DNA of 9,120 nt from JAKACA01 sp050010115 (GCA_050010115.1 JBEKLQ010000152.1:1-9120), one strand, 5' to 3'; counted from the first letter of the stretch, positions 1-6,503 are shown. The notes: a model not told the origin generated them from the sequence alone. Numbers and translations: made by a program.

Positions 1-915
1 GTTCAGGACCTCGTAGTCCACGCCGGTCTCGGCCACCGAGACCGCCCACAACTGTCCGGCGATGACCGGATCGGCGGCGGCGGCCTCGATCCGGTTGCGC
101 GTCGGGTGGCCCTTCGTGCCTCCCATCGATCCCGGGCCGTACAACTCGCCTCCCCGCACTCCCGGGGCGGTGGCGGCGTACAGCTGGGGCCACGCTCCGG
201 CGGCGGCCGGCTGAGCGAACAGGATGTTGCCGATCGTGTAGTACATGTTCTGGAACCAGTTCGAACCGTGCTGGAGGTTCGTTGCGGCATAGCCGGGGTG
301 GGCGGCGACGGCGATCGTCTCGACCTCGGAGGCTCGGAATCGCCGCTCCAATTCCTCGACGAACAGCAGGTTGGCGAGCTTGGACTGACCGTAGGCCTTC
401 CATCGGCCGTAGCGCTTGCGACCGTGAAGGTCGCCGAAGTCGAGGTGGCCGATACGCCGTGCCAAGCTCGTCACGACGACGATCCGGCTGGCTGGCGTTG
501 TGATCAGCGCCGGCAGCAGCAAACCCGTGAGGGTGAAGTGGCCGAGGTGGTTCGTGCCGAACTGCATCTCGAAGCCGTCCGCCGTCTCCGCCCGCGGGAT
601 CGCCATCACGCCGGCGTTGTCAACCAGCAGGTCCACGGTCGGGTGAGCATCGAGGATCTCAGCCGCGGCCTTCCGGATGGACTCGAGCGAGGCGAGATCG
701 ATGATCAGCGGCTCGACCGAGGCGTCGGCGTGGCGGCTCCGGACCTCGGCCATGGCGGCGTCGAGGCGCTCCGCGCTGCGGGATGCCATGACGACATGCG
801 CACCGTGGGCTGCGAGTGCAGCCGAGGTCTCGAGCCCGAGACCGCTGTTCGCGCCTGTCACGAGGGCCATGCGTCCGGAGAGGTCCGGGATGTCGTCTAC
901 GGTCCACCGAGCCAT
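1..915 (-). CDS. Short-chain dehydrogenase, retinol-dehydrogenase-like (3' end beyond window)
   Basis: An NAD(P)-dependent oxidoreductase of the classical SDR fold, probably cytoplasmic. The frame is open from an ATG at 915 to the left edge (305 codons seen, no stop), so the gene is nearly complete, since relatives are about 300-320 residues. Visible features are the nucleotide-binding glycine motif TGANSGLG (residues 20-27), DNAG (99-102, usually NNAG), the Asn in TNHLGH (122), and the catalytic Ser150, Tyr175 and Lys179 (YGQSK). The opening WTxDDIPDLSGR and the HPGYAxTNLQ segment are typical of the retinol-dehydrogenase/oxidoreductase subgroup. It lies 15 nt downstream of the next SDR on the same strand, so the two are probably cotranscribed. 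A GAGG overlapping the upstream stop codon is a possible ribosome site. It occupies the position of Rv3548c, but I cannot claim orthology. The substrate is unknown; a steroid-ring hydroxyl or ketone is an inference from context. Confidence 0.88.
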   Translation of the reverse strand, partial: MARWTVDDIPDLSGRMALVTGANSGLGLETSAALAAHGAHVVMASRSAERLDAAMAEVRSRHADASVEPLIIDLASLESIRKAAAEILDAHPTVDLLVDNAGVMAIPRAETADGFEMQFGTNHLGHFTLTGLLLPALITTPASRIVVVTSLARRIGHLDFGDLHGRKRYGRWKAYGQSKLANLLFVEELERRFRASEVETIAVAAHPGYAATNLQHGSNWFQNMYYTIGNILFAQPAAAGAWPQLYAATAPGVRGGELYGPGSMGGTKGHPTRNRIEAAAADPVIAGQLWAVSVAETGVDYEVLN

Positions 916-930
916 ACCCGGAATGTTGCC

Positions 931-1767
931 TCACGCCTCGTTGCCTTCGCACTTCGGCGCCTGGACCGCCGCCGCCGATGCCGATGCCGATGCCGCCGCC
1001 GATGCCGATGCCGGCGGCGATGCCGAGAGATAGCGAGGGGCCTCGCCACCGCCGTGCACGACGATGTTGGCGCCGCTCACATAGCTGGCGAGCGGCGAGG
1101 CGAGGTAGAGGCAGGCGCCGGCGATGTCGGTGGGCAGGCCGAGCCGGCCGAGTGGCACCGTCGCCGCCACTCTGGCGATCCCGTCCTCGTCGCCGTAGAA
1201 CAGCGGCGCCTGCTCGGTGCGGATGTAGCCGGGCGTCACGGCGTTCACGCGGACTTTCGGCGCCCACTCGACGGCCAGCGTTTCCGTGAGGTTGAGGAGC
1301 CCTGCCTTGGCGGCACCGTAGGCGACGGTGTTCGGCGACGGCCGCAGGCCGCTCACGCTGGCGATGTTGATGATCACGCCGCCGCTTCCCTGAGCCTGCA
1401 TGACGGCGTTTGCCGCCTGCGCGAGCCAGAGCGGGGCGAGCAGGTTCAGTTTGACGATCGCTTCGGAGAAACGCGGCGATGCCGTGGCTGAGTCCGCCGG
1501 TGGCGACCCGCCGGCGTTGTTCACGAGGACGTCGAGCCGGCCGCGACGCTGCACGATCGTCGTCACGAGCCGGTCGATCTCGCTGGGGTCACGCAGGTCG
1601 ACTGGAAGGAATTCGACGCCTGTGAAGACCGGGTCGGCGTCGTCAGGCGGAGTCCGTGCGCACGTCACGACCGTGGCGCCCGCCCCGGCAAAACCGGCGA
1701 CGATTCCCAGCCCGATGCCCTTCGTGCCGCCGGTCACCAGCACCACGTTGTCGGTGAAGTCGAGCAA
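931..1767 (-). CDS. SDR-family oxidoreductase (Rv3549c-like) with Ala/Ser-rich tail
   Basis: A classical short-chain dehydrogenase predicted to act on a CoA-linked steroid-ring intermediate; this role is inferred from its position beside echA20. Motifs: TGGTKGIG (residues 12-19), NNAG (83-86), Asn108, Ser137/Ser139, and Tyr150-x3-Lys154. The sequence resembles the cholesterol-cluster SDR Rv3549c, including NNAGGSPPA and the C-terminal HGGGE. The start is TTG at 1767, chosen because GAGGAG lies 6 nt upstream and the Rossmann fold begins directly after it. No ATG or GTG is available in frame nearby. The family normally ends near residue 246. Here about 30 more residues follow, mostly alternating Ala and Ser, encoded by a tandem hexanucleotide. 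It is divergent from echA20 and is followed after 15 nt by the retinol-dehydrogenase-like SDR. Confidence 0.9.
   Translation of the reverse strand: MLDFTDNVVLVTGGTKGIGLGIVAGFAGAGATVVTCARTPPDDADPVFTGVEFLPVDLRDPSEIDRLVTTIVQRRGRLDVLVNNAGGSPPADSATASPRFSEAIVKLNLLAPLWLAQAANAVMQAQGSGGVIINIASVSGLRPSPNTVAYGAAKAGLLNLTETLAVEWAPKVRVNAVTPGYIRTEQAPLFYGDEDGIARVAATVPLGRLGLPTDIAGACLYLASPLASYVSGANIVVHGGGEAPRYLSASPPASASAAASASASAAAVQAPKCEGNEA
968..1027. repeat. Imperfect tandem hexanucleotide (GCCGAT)n inside SDR 3' end
   Basis: About ten 6-base units run in tandem. Perfect GCCGAT units lie at 974-991 and 998-1009, and variants (GCCGCC, GCCGGC, GGCGAT, GCCGAG) fill the rest. On the minus strand the repeat encodes alternating Ser and Ala at the C-terminus of the SDR. 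Because the unit is two codons long, copy-number slippage would change the tail length without a frameshift. The same array gives PMPM and DADA runs in the plus-strand frames, which explains the spurious antisense reading frames there. Confidence 0.85.
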
Positions 1768-1844
1768 GTCGCGCTCCTCGGGCTCGTTCGCGTAGGGTTC
1801 TGCCGCCAGCGGCCGCCATGGTACGACGGAGGACGAGCACTGCG
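1768..1844. promoter_or_regulatory. Divergent promoter region between SDR pair and echA20 operon
   Basis: This 77-base gap must carry the promoters for both directions. A TAGGGT on the plus strand (1793-1798) and a TACCAT on the minus strand (reverse complement of 1818-1823) fit the minimal TAnnnT -10 pattern and would give leaders of roughly 40 bases. Neither has a convincing -35, so these are candidates only. GGAGGA at 1828-1833 is the likely ribosome site for echA20, and GAGGAG (minus strand, about 1774-1779) the one for the SDR. No full KstR2-type palindrome (AnCAAGnnCTTGnT) is present. Only a left half-site, AGCAAG, overlaps the SDR start at 1763-1768. Confidence 0.4.
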
Positions 1845-2687
1845 ATGGCCATCACTTCAAGCATCGACGACGCCGGCATAGCCGAGGTCGTGATGGAGCA
1901 CCCCCCCGTGAACGCGCTCCCGGTCGCGGGCTGGTTCGAGATCGCCGACGTGCTTGGCGCGCTCAGTCGCGACGAGCGGGTCCGTGTCGTCGTGCTGCGG
2001 GCCGAGGGGCGGGGTTTCAATGCCGGGATCGATTTGAAAGAGGTCCAGGAGGCGGAGGGTTACTCGGTCCTGATCGGGGCCAACCGGGCCTGCGCAGCGG
2101 CGTTCGCTGCCGTCTACGAGTGCGCTGTACCGGTCATCGCTGCCGTGCACGGGTACTGCCTCGGCGGAGGTATCGGTCTCGTTGGCAATGCGGACGTCGT
2201 CATCGCCTCCGACGATGCGTCATTCGGGTTGCCGGAAGTCGACCGGGGCGCCCTCGGGGCAGCCACCCACCTTGCCCGGCTCGTCCCCCAGCAGAAGATG
2301 AGGGCGATGGTCTACACCTCCGCCAGGGTGAGCGCTGCGGAGCTGGCGCATTACGGGTCCGTTCACTCGGTCGTGCCTCCCGAGGAGCTGCGGGCGACCG
2401 CGATGAGCCTGGCGGCGACGATCGCCGAGAAGTCCCCGGCGGTCATCCGAGCAGCCAAGGAGTCCCTCAACGGCATCGACTTGTGGGACGTACGCAAGAG
2501 TTACCGGTACGAGCAGGGCTACACCTTCGAGCTCAACCTGAGCGGCGTCGCCGACGAGCGGCGGGCTGCGTGGCTCGTTGGTTCGGCGCCGGAACCTAGC
2601 AGCGGCGCTGGCGCCGGGGCGGGCGGGGGAGCGGCTGGAGCGGCGGGACCCGAGGCCGAGGCCAAGACGGAAGGCGGCGAGGCCTAG
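1845..2687 (+). CDS. echA20: EchA20-type crotonase, steroid ring D CoA-ester hydrolase
   Basis: A crotonase-fold enzyme matching EchA20 (Rv3550), which in M. tuberculosis hydrolyses the five-membered ring of HIEC-CoA to COCHEA-CoA. Visible features are PPVNALP near residue 20, the oxyanion-hole segments FNAGIDL (58-64) and CLGGGIG (105-111), and FGLPEVDRGALGAA (127-140). Glu131 is kept, but the position of the second hydratase glutamate is Gly111. This fits a hydrolase rather than a hydratase. The ATG at 1845 is preferred over the in-frame ATG at 1818 because GGAGGA (1828-1833) precedes it and because the MxIT N-terminus matches relatives. The family ends near residue 246. A tail of about 34 residues rich in Gly, Ala and Glu follows. 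ipdA starts 3 nt after the stop, so this is the first gene of an operon. Confidence 0.92.
   Translation: MAITSSIDDAGIAEVVMEHPPVNALPVAGWFEIADVLGALSRDERVRVVVLRAEGRGFNAGIDLKEVQEAEGYSVLIGANRACAAAFAAVYECAVPVIAAVHGYCLGGGIGLVGNADVVIASDDASFGLPEVDRGALGAATHLARLVPQQKMRAMVYTSARVSAAELAHYGSVHSVVPPEELRATAMSLAATIAEKSPAVIRAAKESLNGIDLWDVRKSYRYEQGYTFELNLSGVADERRAAWLVGSAPEPSSGAGAGAGGGAAGAAGPEAEAKTEGGEA
2589..2684 (+). other. Low-complexity Gly/Ala/Glu tail of EchA20
   Basis: Codons 249-280 of echA20 encode PEPSS followed by Gly/Ala runs and an acidic Glu/Ala/Gly end. The bases are almost pure G and C with GGCGC and GGAGCGGC elements. The stretch lies beyond the conserved crotonase domain and is predicted to be disordered. 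It also contains the GAGG used as the ribosome site of ipdA. Confidence 0.7.
2679..2682 (+). promoter_or_regulatory. Ribosome binding site of ipdA
   Basis: GAGG lies 8 nt before the ipdA ATG at 2691 and inside the last codons of echA20. The stop codon TAG of echA20 (2685-2687) sits between them, an arrangement typical of translational coupling. Confidence 0.6.
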
Positions 2688-2690
2688 CCA

Positions 2691-3509
2691 ATGCGTGACA
2701 AGCGATGCAGCGAGGAGGACGTCGTCGCCGAGCTCCAGTCGGGGATGACGATCGGCATTGGCGGCTGGGGCTCCCGTCGCAAGCCGATGTCACTGGTGCG
2801 AGCGATCGTCCGATCACGGCTGGGCGATCTCACGATCGTGAGCTACGGGGGCCCGGACGTCGGGCTGCTGTGCGCTGCCGGCAAGGTGCGCAAAGTCGTG
2901 TTGGCGTTCGTGTCGCTCGACTCGATCCCCCTCGAGCCGCACTACCGGGCGGCCCGGCAGGCGGGCTCGGTCTCAGAAGAGCCGTGGGACGAGGGGTTGT
3001 TCCTGCTGGGCTTGCAGGCGGCCGCCTGGCGGGTGCCCTTCCTCCCCTCCCGGGTCGGCTTGGGCTCGGATCTGATGCGGCTGAACCCCCGCCTCGGCAC
3101 GGTGCGATCGCCCTTTGACGACGGTGAGGAGCTCGTGGCGGCGCCGGCGCTGACCCTCGACGTGGCGCTCTGCCACCTGAACGTGAGCGACGATCTGTTC
3201 CTGCGGGCGGCAGCAAGGCGGTGGCTATCCGTCGAGCGAGTCGTGCCGACCGAGGACCTGTTGGCGGCGGCCGGCACGGAGCAACGGATGCGCATCAACC
3301 GCTCCATGGTGGACGGCGTCGTGGAGCGGCCGGGGGCGGCGCATTTCACGTCGTGCGTGCCCGAGTACGAGCGTGACGAGTCGTTCCAGCAGCGATATGC
3401 CGCTTCCGCCCGTACGCCTGAGGACTGGGCCCGGTTCAGGGCTGACTGGGTGGACGTGAGCGAGGACGAGTATCAGGATCGCCGGGCGGCGGTGGCGGCG
3501 CGGTCGTGA
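2691..3509 (+). CDS. ipdA: IpdA, alpha subunit of steroid ring-cleaving CoA-ester hydrolase
   Basis: Subunit A of IpdAB, a class I CoA-transferase-fold heterodimer that, from work on M. tuberculosis, hydrolyses the last steroid ring of COCHEA-CoA rather than transferring CoA. Visible features are the N-terminal MRDKR, GMTIGIGGWGSRRKPM (residues 18-33), SYGGPDVGLL (51-60), FVSLDS (73-78), a DEG motif with Glu101 that probably matches the conserved active-site glutamate of IpdA, and AHFTSCVPEYERDE toward the C-terminus. The protein is 272 residues, about 20 shorter than I recall for Rv3551. The shortfall maps to one place: HLN (162-164) is followed at once by VSDDLFL, where relatives have an AD..GN....G.D.YF loop before DDLF. 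The stop overlaps the start of ipdB. The assignment is firm; full activity is less certain because of the missing loop. Confidence 0.92.
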   Translation: MRDKRCSEEDVVAELQSGMTIGIGGWGSRRKPMSLVRAIVRSRLGDLTIVSYGGPDVGLLCAAGKVRKVVLAFVSLDSIPLEPHYRAARQAGSVSEEPWDEGLFLLGLQAAAWRVPFLPSRVGLGSDLMRLNPRLGTVRSPFDDGEELVAAPALTLDVALCHLNVSDDLFLRAAARRWLSVERVVPTEDLLAAAGTEQRMRINRSMVDGVVERPGAAHFTSCVPEYERDESFQQRYAASARTPEDWARFRADWVDVSEDEYQDRRAAVAARS

Positions 3510-4291
3510 GCGGGAGCGACCATCTCGAGCGTGCCTCGCGTGCGGAGGTCTGCGTCGTCGCCATTGCCGAGTGCTTCCGCGGCGATGGGGAGATCCTGGC
3601 GAACCCGATCGGCACGATCCCGATGATCGGTGGCCGCCTCGCCCGGGCGACGTTCGAGCCCGATCTGATGATGACCGACGGCGAGGCGGCACTCGTGGCG
3701 AACGACGAGGCCTTTGACTTCTCGGCCGGCAAGGTGATCGAGGCGTACAACCCCTACCGGGCCATGTTCGACGTCGTCTGGTCGGGCCGGCGGCACGTGA
3801 TCATGAGCGGCAGCCAGATCGACGCCTACGGCAACCACAACTTCGCTGCCGTCGGGGCCGACTGGGGGAGGCCGAAGGTGCAGCTGCTGGGCTTCCGGGG
3901 GGCGCCGGGCAACACCATCCAGAACGCCACGTCGTACTGGATCCCGAACCACTCCCGGCAGACATTCGTCGAGCGGGTGGATGTCGTCACCGGTGTCGGC
4001 TGGGACCGTGCGGCGGCACTCGGCGATCGAGCCACCCGGTACTTCGGGCTGCGCCGGGTCGTGACGAACTTGTGCGTGATGGACTTCGGCGGAGCTGATC
4101 ACCGGTTGCGGCTCATCTCGGTCCACTACGGGGTGACGGAGGACGAGGTGAGGGCTGCCACAGGCTTCGAGTTGCCAGCAGTGGACGAGATCGCCGAGAC
4201 GCGCCAGCCGGACGCGAATGAGCTGTTCCTCATCCGGGAGGTCATCGATCCGTTGGGCCTACGTGAGCGAGAGGTACCCGATCCCGCCTGA
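3506..4291 (+). CDS. ipdB: IpdB, beta subunit of steroid ring-cleaving CoA-ester hydrolase
   Basis: Partner subunit of IpdA, with the class I CoA-transferase beta fold. Visible features are ANPIGTIPMIGGRLAR (residues 32-47), MTDGEAAL (56-63), SGSQIDAYGNHN (101-112), LGFRGAPGN (128-136), and YWIPNHSRQTFVERVD (144-159), which is typical of IpdB. True CoA-transferases have a catalytic glutamate in an SENG-type motif. Here the equivalent stretch reads TDGE, in line with a hydrolase. The length of 261 residues is near the family norm of about 250. The GTG start at 3506 overlaps the TGA of ipdA (GTGA), so translation is probably coupled and no strong ribosome site is needed. This is the last gene of the operon seen here; the next plus-strand gene appears to have its own promoter. 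Confidence 0.92.
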   Translation: MSGSDHLERASRAEVCVVAIAECFRGDGEILANPIGTIPMIGGRLARATFEPDLMMTDGEAALVANDEAFDFSAGKVIEAYNPYRAMFDVVWSGRRHVIMSGSQIDAYGNHNFAAVGADWGRPKVQLLGFRGAPGNTIQNATSYWIPNHSRQTFVERVDVVTGVGWDRAAALGDRATRYFGLRRVVTNLCVMDFGGADHRLRLISVHYGVTEDEVRAATGFELPAVDEIAETRQPDANELFLIREVIDPLGLREREVPDPA

Positions 4292-4297
4292 GCTCGT

Positions 4298-4318
4298 GGC
4301 CCCGAATGCCTCGGGTCC
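4298..4318 (+). terminator. Weak hairpin after ipdB
   Basis: CCCGA (4301-4305) pairs with TCGGG (4311-4315) around a 5-base loop. Two further G-C pairs lie beyond one mismatch. It sits 7 nt after the ipdB stop and before the next promoter candidate. No U-run follows, so it is only a possible terminator or attenuator of the operon. Confidence 0.25.
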
Positions 4319-4328
4319 GGTGACGCCC

Positions 4329-4334
4329 TAATCT
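4329..4334 (+). promoter_or_regulatory. Probable leaderless -10 box of the alpha/beta hydrolase gene
   Basis: TAATCT matches the actinobacterial TAnnnT -10 pattern and ends exactly 7 nt before the ATG at 4342. Transcription would then start at the A of the start codon. There is no Shine-Dalgarno sequence upstream, which fits a leaderless mRNA. No clear -35 is visible. Confidence 0.55.
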
Positions 4335-4341
4335 CGCGCCC

Positions 4342-5241
4342 ATGATCAGCGAAGCCGCCGAGCAGTTCCACGCCCTACTCGCCGCTCTCCCCGTGAGCGA
4401 CACGCCCCCATCGATCACCCAGGCGCGGGCGACCAGCGACGGATGGTCGATCGCCACCGCCGAACCCGATGAAGTGACCTACGAGGGCGTCGACACGGGA
4501 GGGGTGCCGGCGGAGTGGGCGATCCCGGCGGGAGCTGCTGCGGACCGGGTCCTCATGTACCTCCACGGAGGCGGGTACACGATCGGGTCGATCGCTTCGC
4601 ATCGCAAGCTGGTCGGTCACCTTGCCCGCGCCGCCGGCTGTCGGGCACTGTCGGTGGAGTACCGCCTGGCTCCGGAGAACCCGTTCCCCGCCGGTCTCGA
4701 GGACGCCGTTGCGGCGTACCTGTGGTTGGTGGGGGAGGGTGTGGAGGCGGGTCGCATCGGGATCGGCGGCGATTCGGCGGGCGGCGGGTTGGCACTGGCG
4801 ACGGTGCTGGCACTGCGTGAGCGGGGCCTGCCGATGCCCGGTGCGCTGGTACTGCTGTCGCCGTGGACGGACCTTGCCTCGACCGGCGAGTCGCTCACGA
4901 CCAACATCGGCCGGGACCTGCTGCTGCGCAGGATCGAAGAGGACGCGCCCGGGGTCGGTTGGTACGCCGGCGACTATGACGTCACGAACCCGCTGATCTC
5001 ACCGCTGTACGCTGATTTCACCGACTTCCCGCCGTTCATCGTTCACGTGGGTGACGCCGAGCTGCTGGTCGACGACTCCACTCGGTTGGCCGAGCGAGCT
5101 TCCGCTGCGGGCTGCGACGTGACGATCGAGGTCTGGCCGGAGATGCAGCACGTCTTCCAGATCGCCGCCGGCAACGTTCCCGAGTCCGACTCGTCGGTCG
5201 CCAAGCTCGGAGCCTGGCTGGCGGATCAGCTGGAGGGCTAG
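4342..5241 (+). CDS. HSL-family (family IV) alpha/beta hydrolase, carboxylesterase
   Basis: A serine hydrolase of the hormone-sensitive-lipase family acting on carboxylic esters, probably cytoplasmic because no signal peptide is seen. The full catalytic set is present: oxyanion motif HGGGY (residues 75-79), nucleophile elbow GDSAGG with Ser145, acid Asp238 in VGDAELLVDDS, and His270 in EMQHVF. The YRLAPENPFPAGLEDA segment (107-122) is a family hallmark. The 299-residue length is normal. It starts 50 nt after ipdB with its own leaderless-type promoter, so it may be expressed separately from the operon. It is convergent with the ureohydrolase downstream. A role in releasing steroid esters or opening a lactone intermediate is conceivable but rests only on position; the canonical M. 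tuberculosis cluster has no such gene at this place. Confidence 0.9.
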   Translation: MISEAAEQFHALLAALPVSDTPPSITQARATSDGWSIATAEPDEVTYEGVDTGGVPAEWAIPAGAAADRVLMYLHGGGYTIGSIASHRKLVGHLARAAGCRALSVEYRLAPENPFPAGLEDAVAAYLWLVGEGVEAGRIGIGGDSAGGGLALATVLALRERGLPMPGALVLLSPWTDLASTGESLTTNIGRDLLLRRIEEDAPGVGWYAGDYDVTNPLISPLYADFTDFPPFIVHVGDAELLVDDSTRLAERASAAGCDVTIEVWPEMQHVFQIAAGNVPESDSSVAKLGAWLADQLEG

Positions 5242-5290
5242 GCCCCGGAACGCCGGCCCGCACACGGTCGCGCGCACAGGCCGAGATAAG

Positions 5291-5318
5291 CGGCCGCCGG
5301 CGCGGTACCGGCCGCCGG
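5291..5318. terminator. GC-rich repeat and hairpin between convergent genes
   Basis: The 10-mer CGGCCGCCGG occurs twice (5291-5300 and 5309-5318). CCGGCG (5297-5302) can pair with CGCCGG (5313-5318) around a 10-base loop that itself contains the palindrome CGGTACCG. The element lies in the 80-base gap between two convergent genes, where a bidirectional terminator is expected. There is no U-tract, so the role is tentative. The rest of the gap (5242-5290) shows nothing recognisable. Confidence 0.35.
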
Positions 5319-5321
5319 TTC

Positions 5322-6356
5322 CTAGCGAGCCGGCTTCACTACGCTCGACGGCCCGCCGCGGCGCACTGCCAGCCCGGCAAGGACCTCGAGAACGGTGCGG
5401 TGGGCATTATTGCTCGTCGTCTCGGCCCAGTCGTAGGCCGGCGCAACTTCGACCACGTCCATAGCGACCAGTGGCGTCTCGAGGGCGAGCTGGCGGACGG
5501 CCCGGAGCAGGTCCGCCGGGTTGAGGCCTCCGGGCTCTGGCGTGCCGGTCCCCGGCGCAAAACCAGGATCCAACACATCGATATCCACCGACAAGTACAC
5601 GCCGTCAGTGTCCTCGAGCGCTTCGGCGACGGCGTCGGCCATCACCGCGGGTAGACCTCGCTCCCACACCTCCTGCATGAGGTGCCAGCGCATTCCCTGC
5701 GCCTGCATCCACTCGAACACGTCTCGCGGCGGCCAGTAGCCGCGAAGCCCGATCTGCACGAAGTTGCGGCCCGGCACGGCGCCCGACTCGATGAGGCGCC
5801 GCATCGGGGTGCCGTGGCTGGCGAGGTTGCCGTCGATGCTGTCGGCAGTGTCGGCATGGGCGTCGAAGTGGACGATGCCGACCCGGCCCCAGCCCCGCGC
5901 CTCGGCTACGGCGGTGGCGGCCGGCCACGTGATGGAATGGTCGCCACCGAGGATCACCGGGAAGATGCCCCGGCTGGCGACCTCGCCCACTCGCTTGCGG
6001 ATGTTGGCGTGCGACGCCTCGACCATCCCATGTGGGCACATGGCGTCGCCGTAGTCGACGACTTCGAGGTTGTGGAAGATTTCGATGCCCAGATCGAGGT
6101 GGTACGTGCCCGGAACGTAGGCGAGTGCCCGCAGCGCCCTCGGGCCAAAGCGCGCCCCGGGCCGGTTCGTCGTCGAGTCATCCCACGGCGCCCCGACGAC
6201 GGCCACATCCGGCTGCCATCGGTCGAGGTCCTCGGGCTCGGTGAGCAGCGGGCATTGAGCGAACGTGGCGGGGCCGGCGAACGAAGGGCCGCTCAGCTGG
6301 GCGTGCAAGCCCGGTGGAAGCGTACGGTCGGGTGGTGGAGGCGCGGCGTCGGTCAC
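5322..6356 (-). CDS. Agmatinase-type ureohydrolase (arginase superfamily)
   Basis: A binuclear manganese hydrolase of the arginase/agmatinase superfamily, which releases urea from a guanidino compound. Numbering from the longest ORF start (6419), metal ligands are His161 in GGDHS, Asp186/His188/Asp190 in FDAHAD, and Asp279/Asp281 in SVDIDVLDP, so the site looks intact. PGTGTPEPGG (289-298) is typical of the agmatinase group. DDSTTNRPGARFGP (80-93) is like agmatinases and guanidinobutyrases. The substrate cannot be read from sequence. Start choice: ATG 6419 would add 21 Arg-rich residues with rare codons (CTA, TCA, AAT) and has no ribosome site. GTG 6356 follows a -10-like TATCAA by 8 nt and leaves a normal 344-residue protein, so I prefer it, though not strongly. 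It is divergent from fadA6. No role in steroid breakdown is known. Confidence 0.88.
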   Translation of the reverse strand: MTDAAPPPPDRTLPPGLHAQLSGPSFAGPATFAQCPLLTEPEDLDRWQPDVAVVGAPWDDSTTNRPGARFGPRALRALAYVPGTYHLDLGIEIFHNLEVVDYGDAMCPHGMVEASHANIRKRVGEVASRGIFPVILGGDHSITWPAATAVAEARGWGRVGIVHFDAHADTADSIDGNLASHGTPMRRLIESGAVPGRNFVQIGLRGYWPPRDVFEWMQAQGMRWHLMQEVWERGLPAVMADAVAEALEDTDGVYLSVDIDVLDPGFAPGTGTPEPGGLNPADLLRAVRQLALETPLVAMDVVEVAPAYDWAETTSNNAHRTVLEVLAGLAVRRGGPSSVVKPAR

Positions 6357-6491
6357 TTCCGCCGTTGATAGCACACCGGTCCGATTGGCGCGGGAGCGGG
6401 GGGAGCGGGCGGGAACCATGACCGCGTGCCGCCGGCGCCGCCCGCCTCGCTACGAGCATGCCCGACAGTGCCGAGCAACTCCACCGACCCC

Positions 6492-6497
6492 TAGGCT
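6492..6497 (+). promoter_or_regulatory. Probable leaderless -10 box of fadA6
   Basis: TAGGCT fits TAnnnT and ends 6 nt before the fadA6 ATG at 6504, so the transcript would begin at or next to the start codon. No Shine-Dalgarno sequence is present. This is the same arrangement as at 4329. Confidence 0.5.
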
Positions 6498-6503
6498 GCC
6501 CAC

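Noticed and set aside
601..625. DNAG instead of NNAG in the first SDR
   Set aside because: The second Asn, which matters for the fold and catalysis, is kept and the first position varies in the family. This is not evidence of loss of function.
106..1491. Plus-strand open frame of 461 codons opposite the two SDR genes
   Set aside because: It is fully antisense to two proteins with complete SDR motifs, is Arg-rich with low-complexity runs from the hexamer repeat, and has no family features. It is a typical high-GC shadow frame.
1763..1776. Possible KstR2 operator AGCAAG...GCGCTC
   Set aside because: Only the left half matches the consensus. The right half lacks CTTG, so chance is a sufficient explanation.
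1818..1844. Upstream ATG giving EchA20 nine extra residues
   Set aside because: No ribosome site lies before it, while GGAGGA sits between it and the ATG at 1845. The extra Arg-rich residues do not match relatives.
5682..6368. Plus-strand open frame of 228 codons opposite the ureohydrolase
   Set aside because: It is antisense to a gene with a complete metal-binding set and has no recognisable motif or ribosome site.
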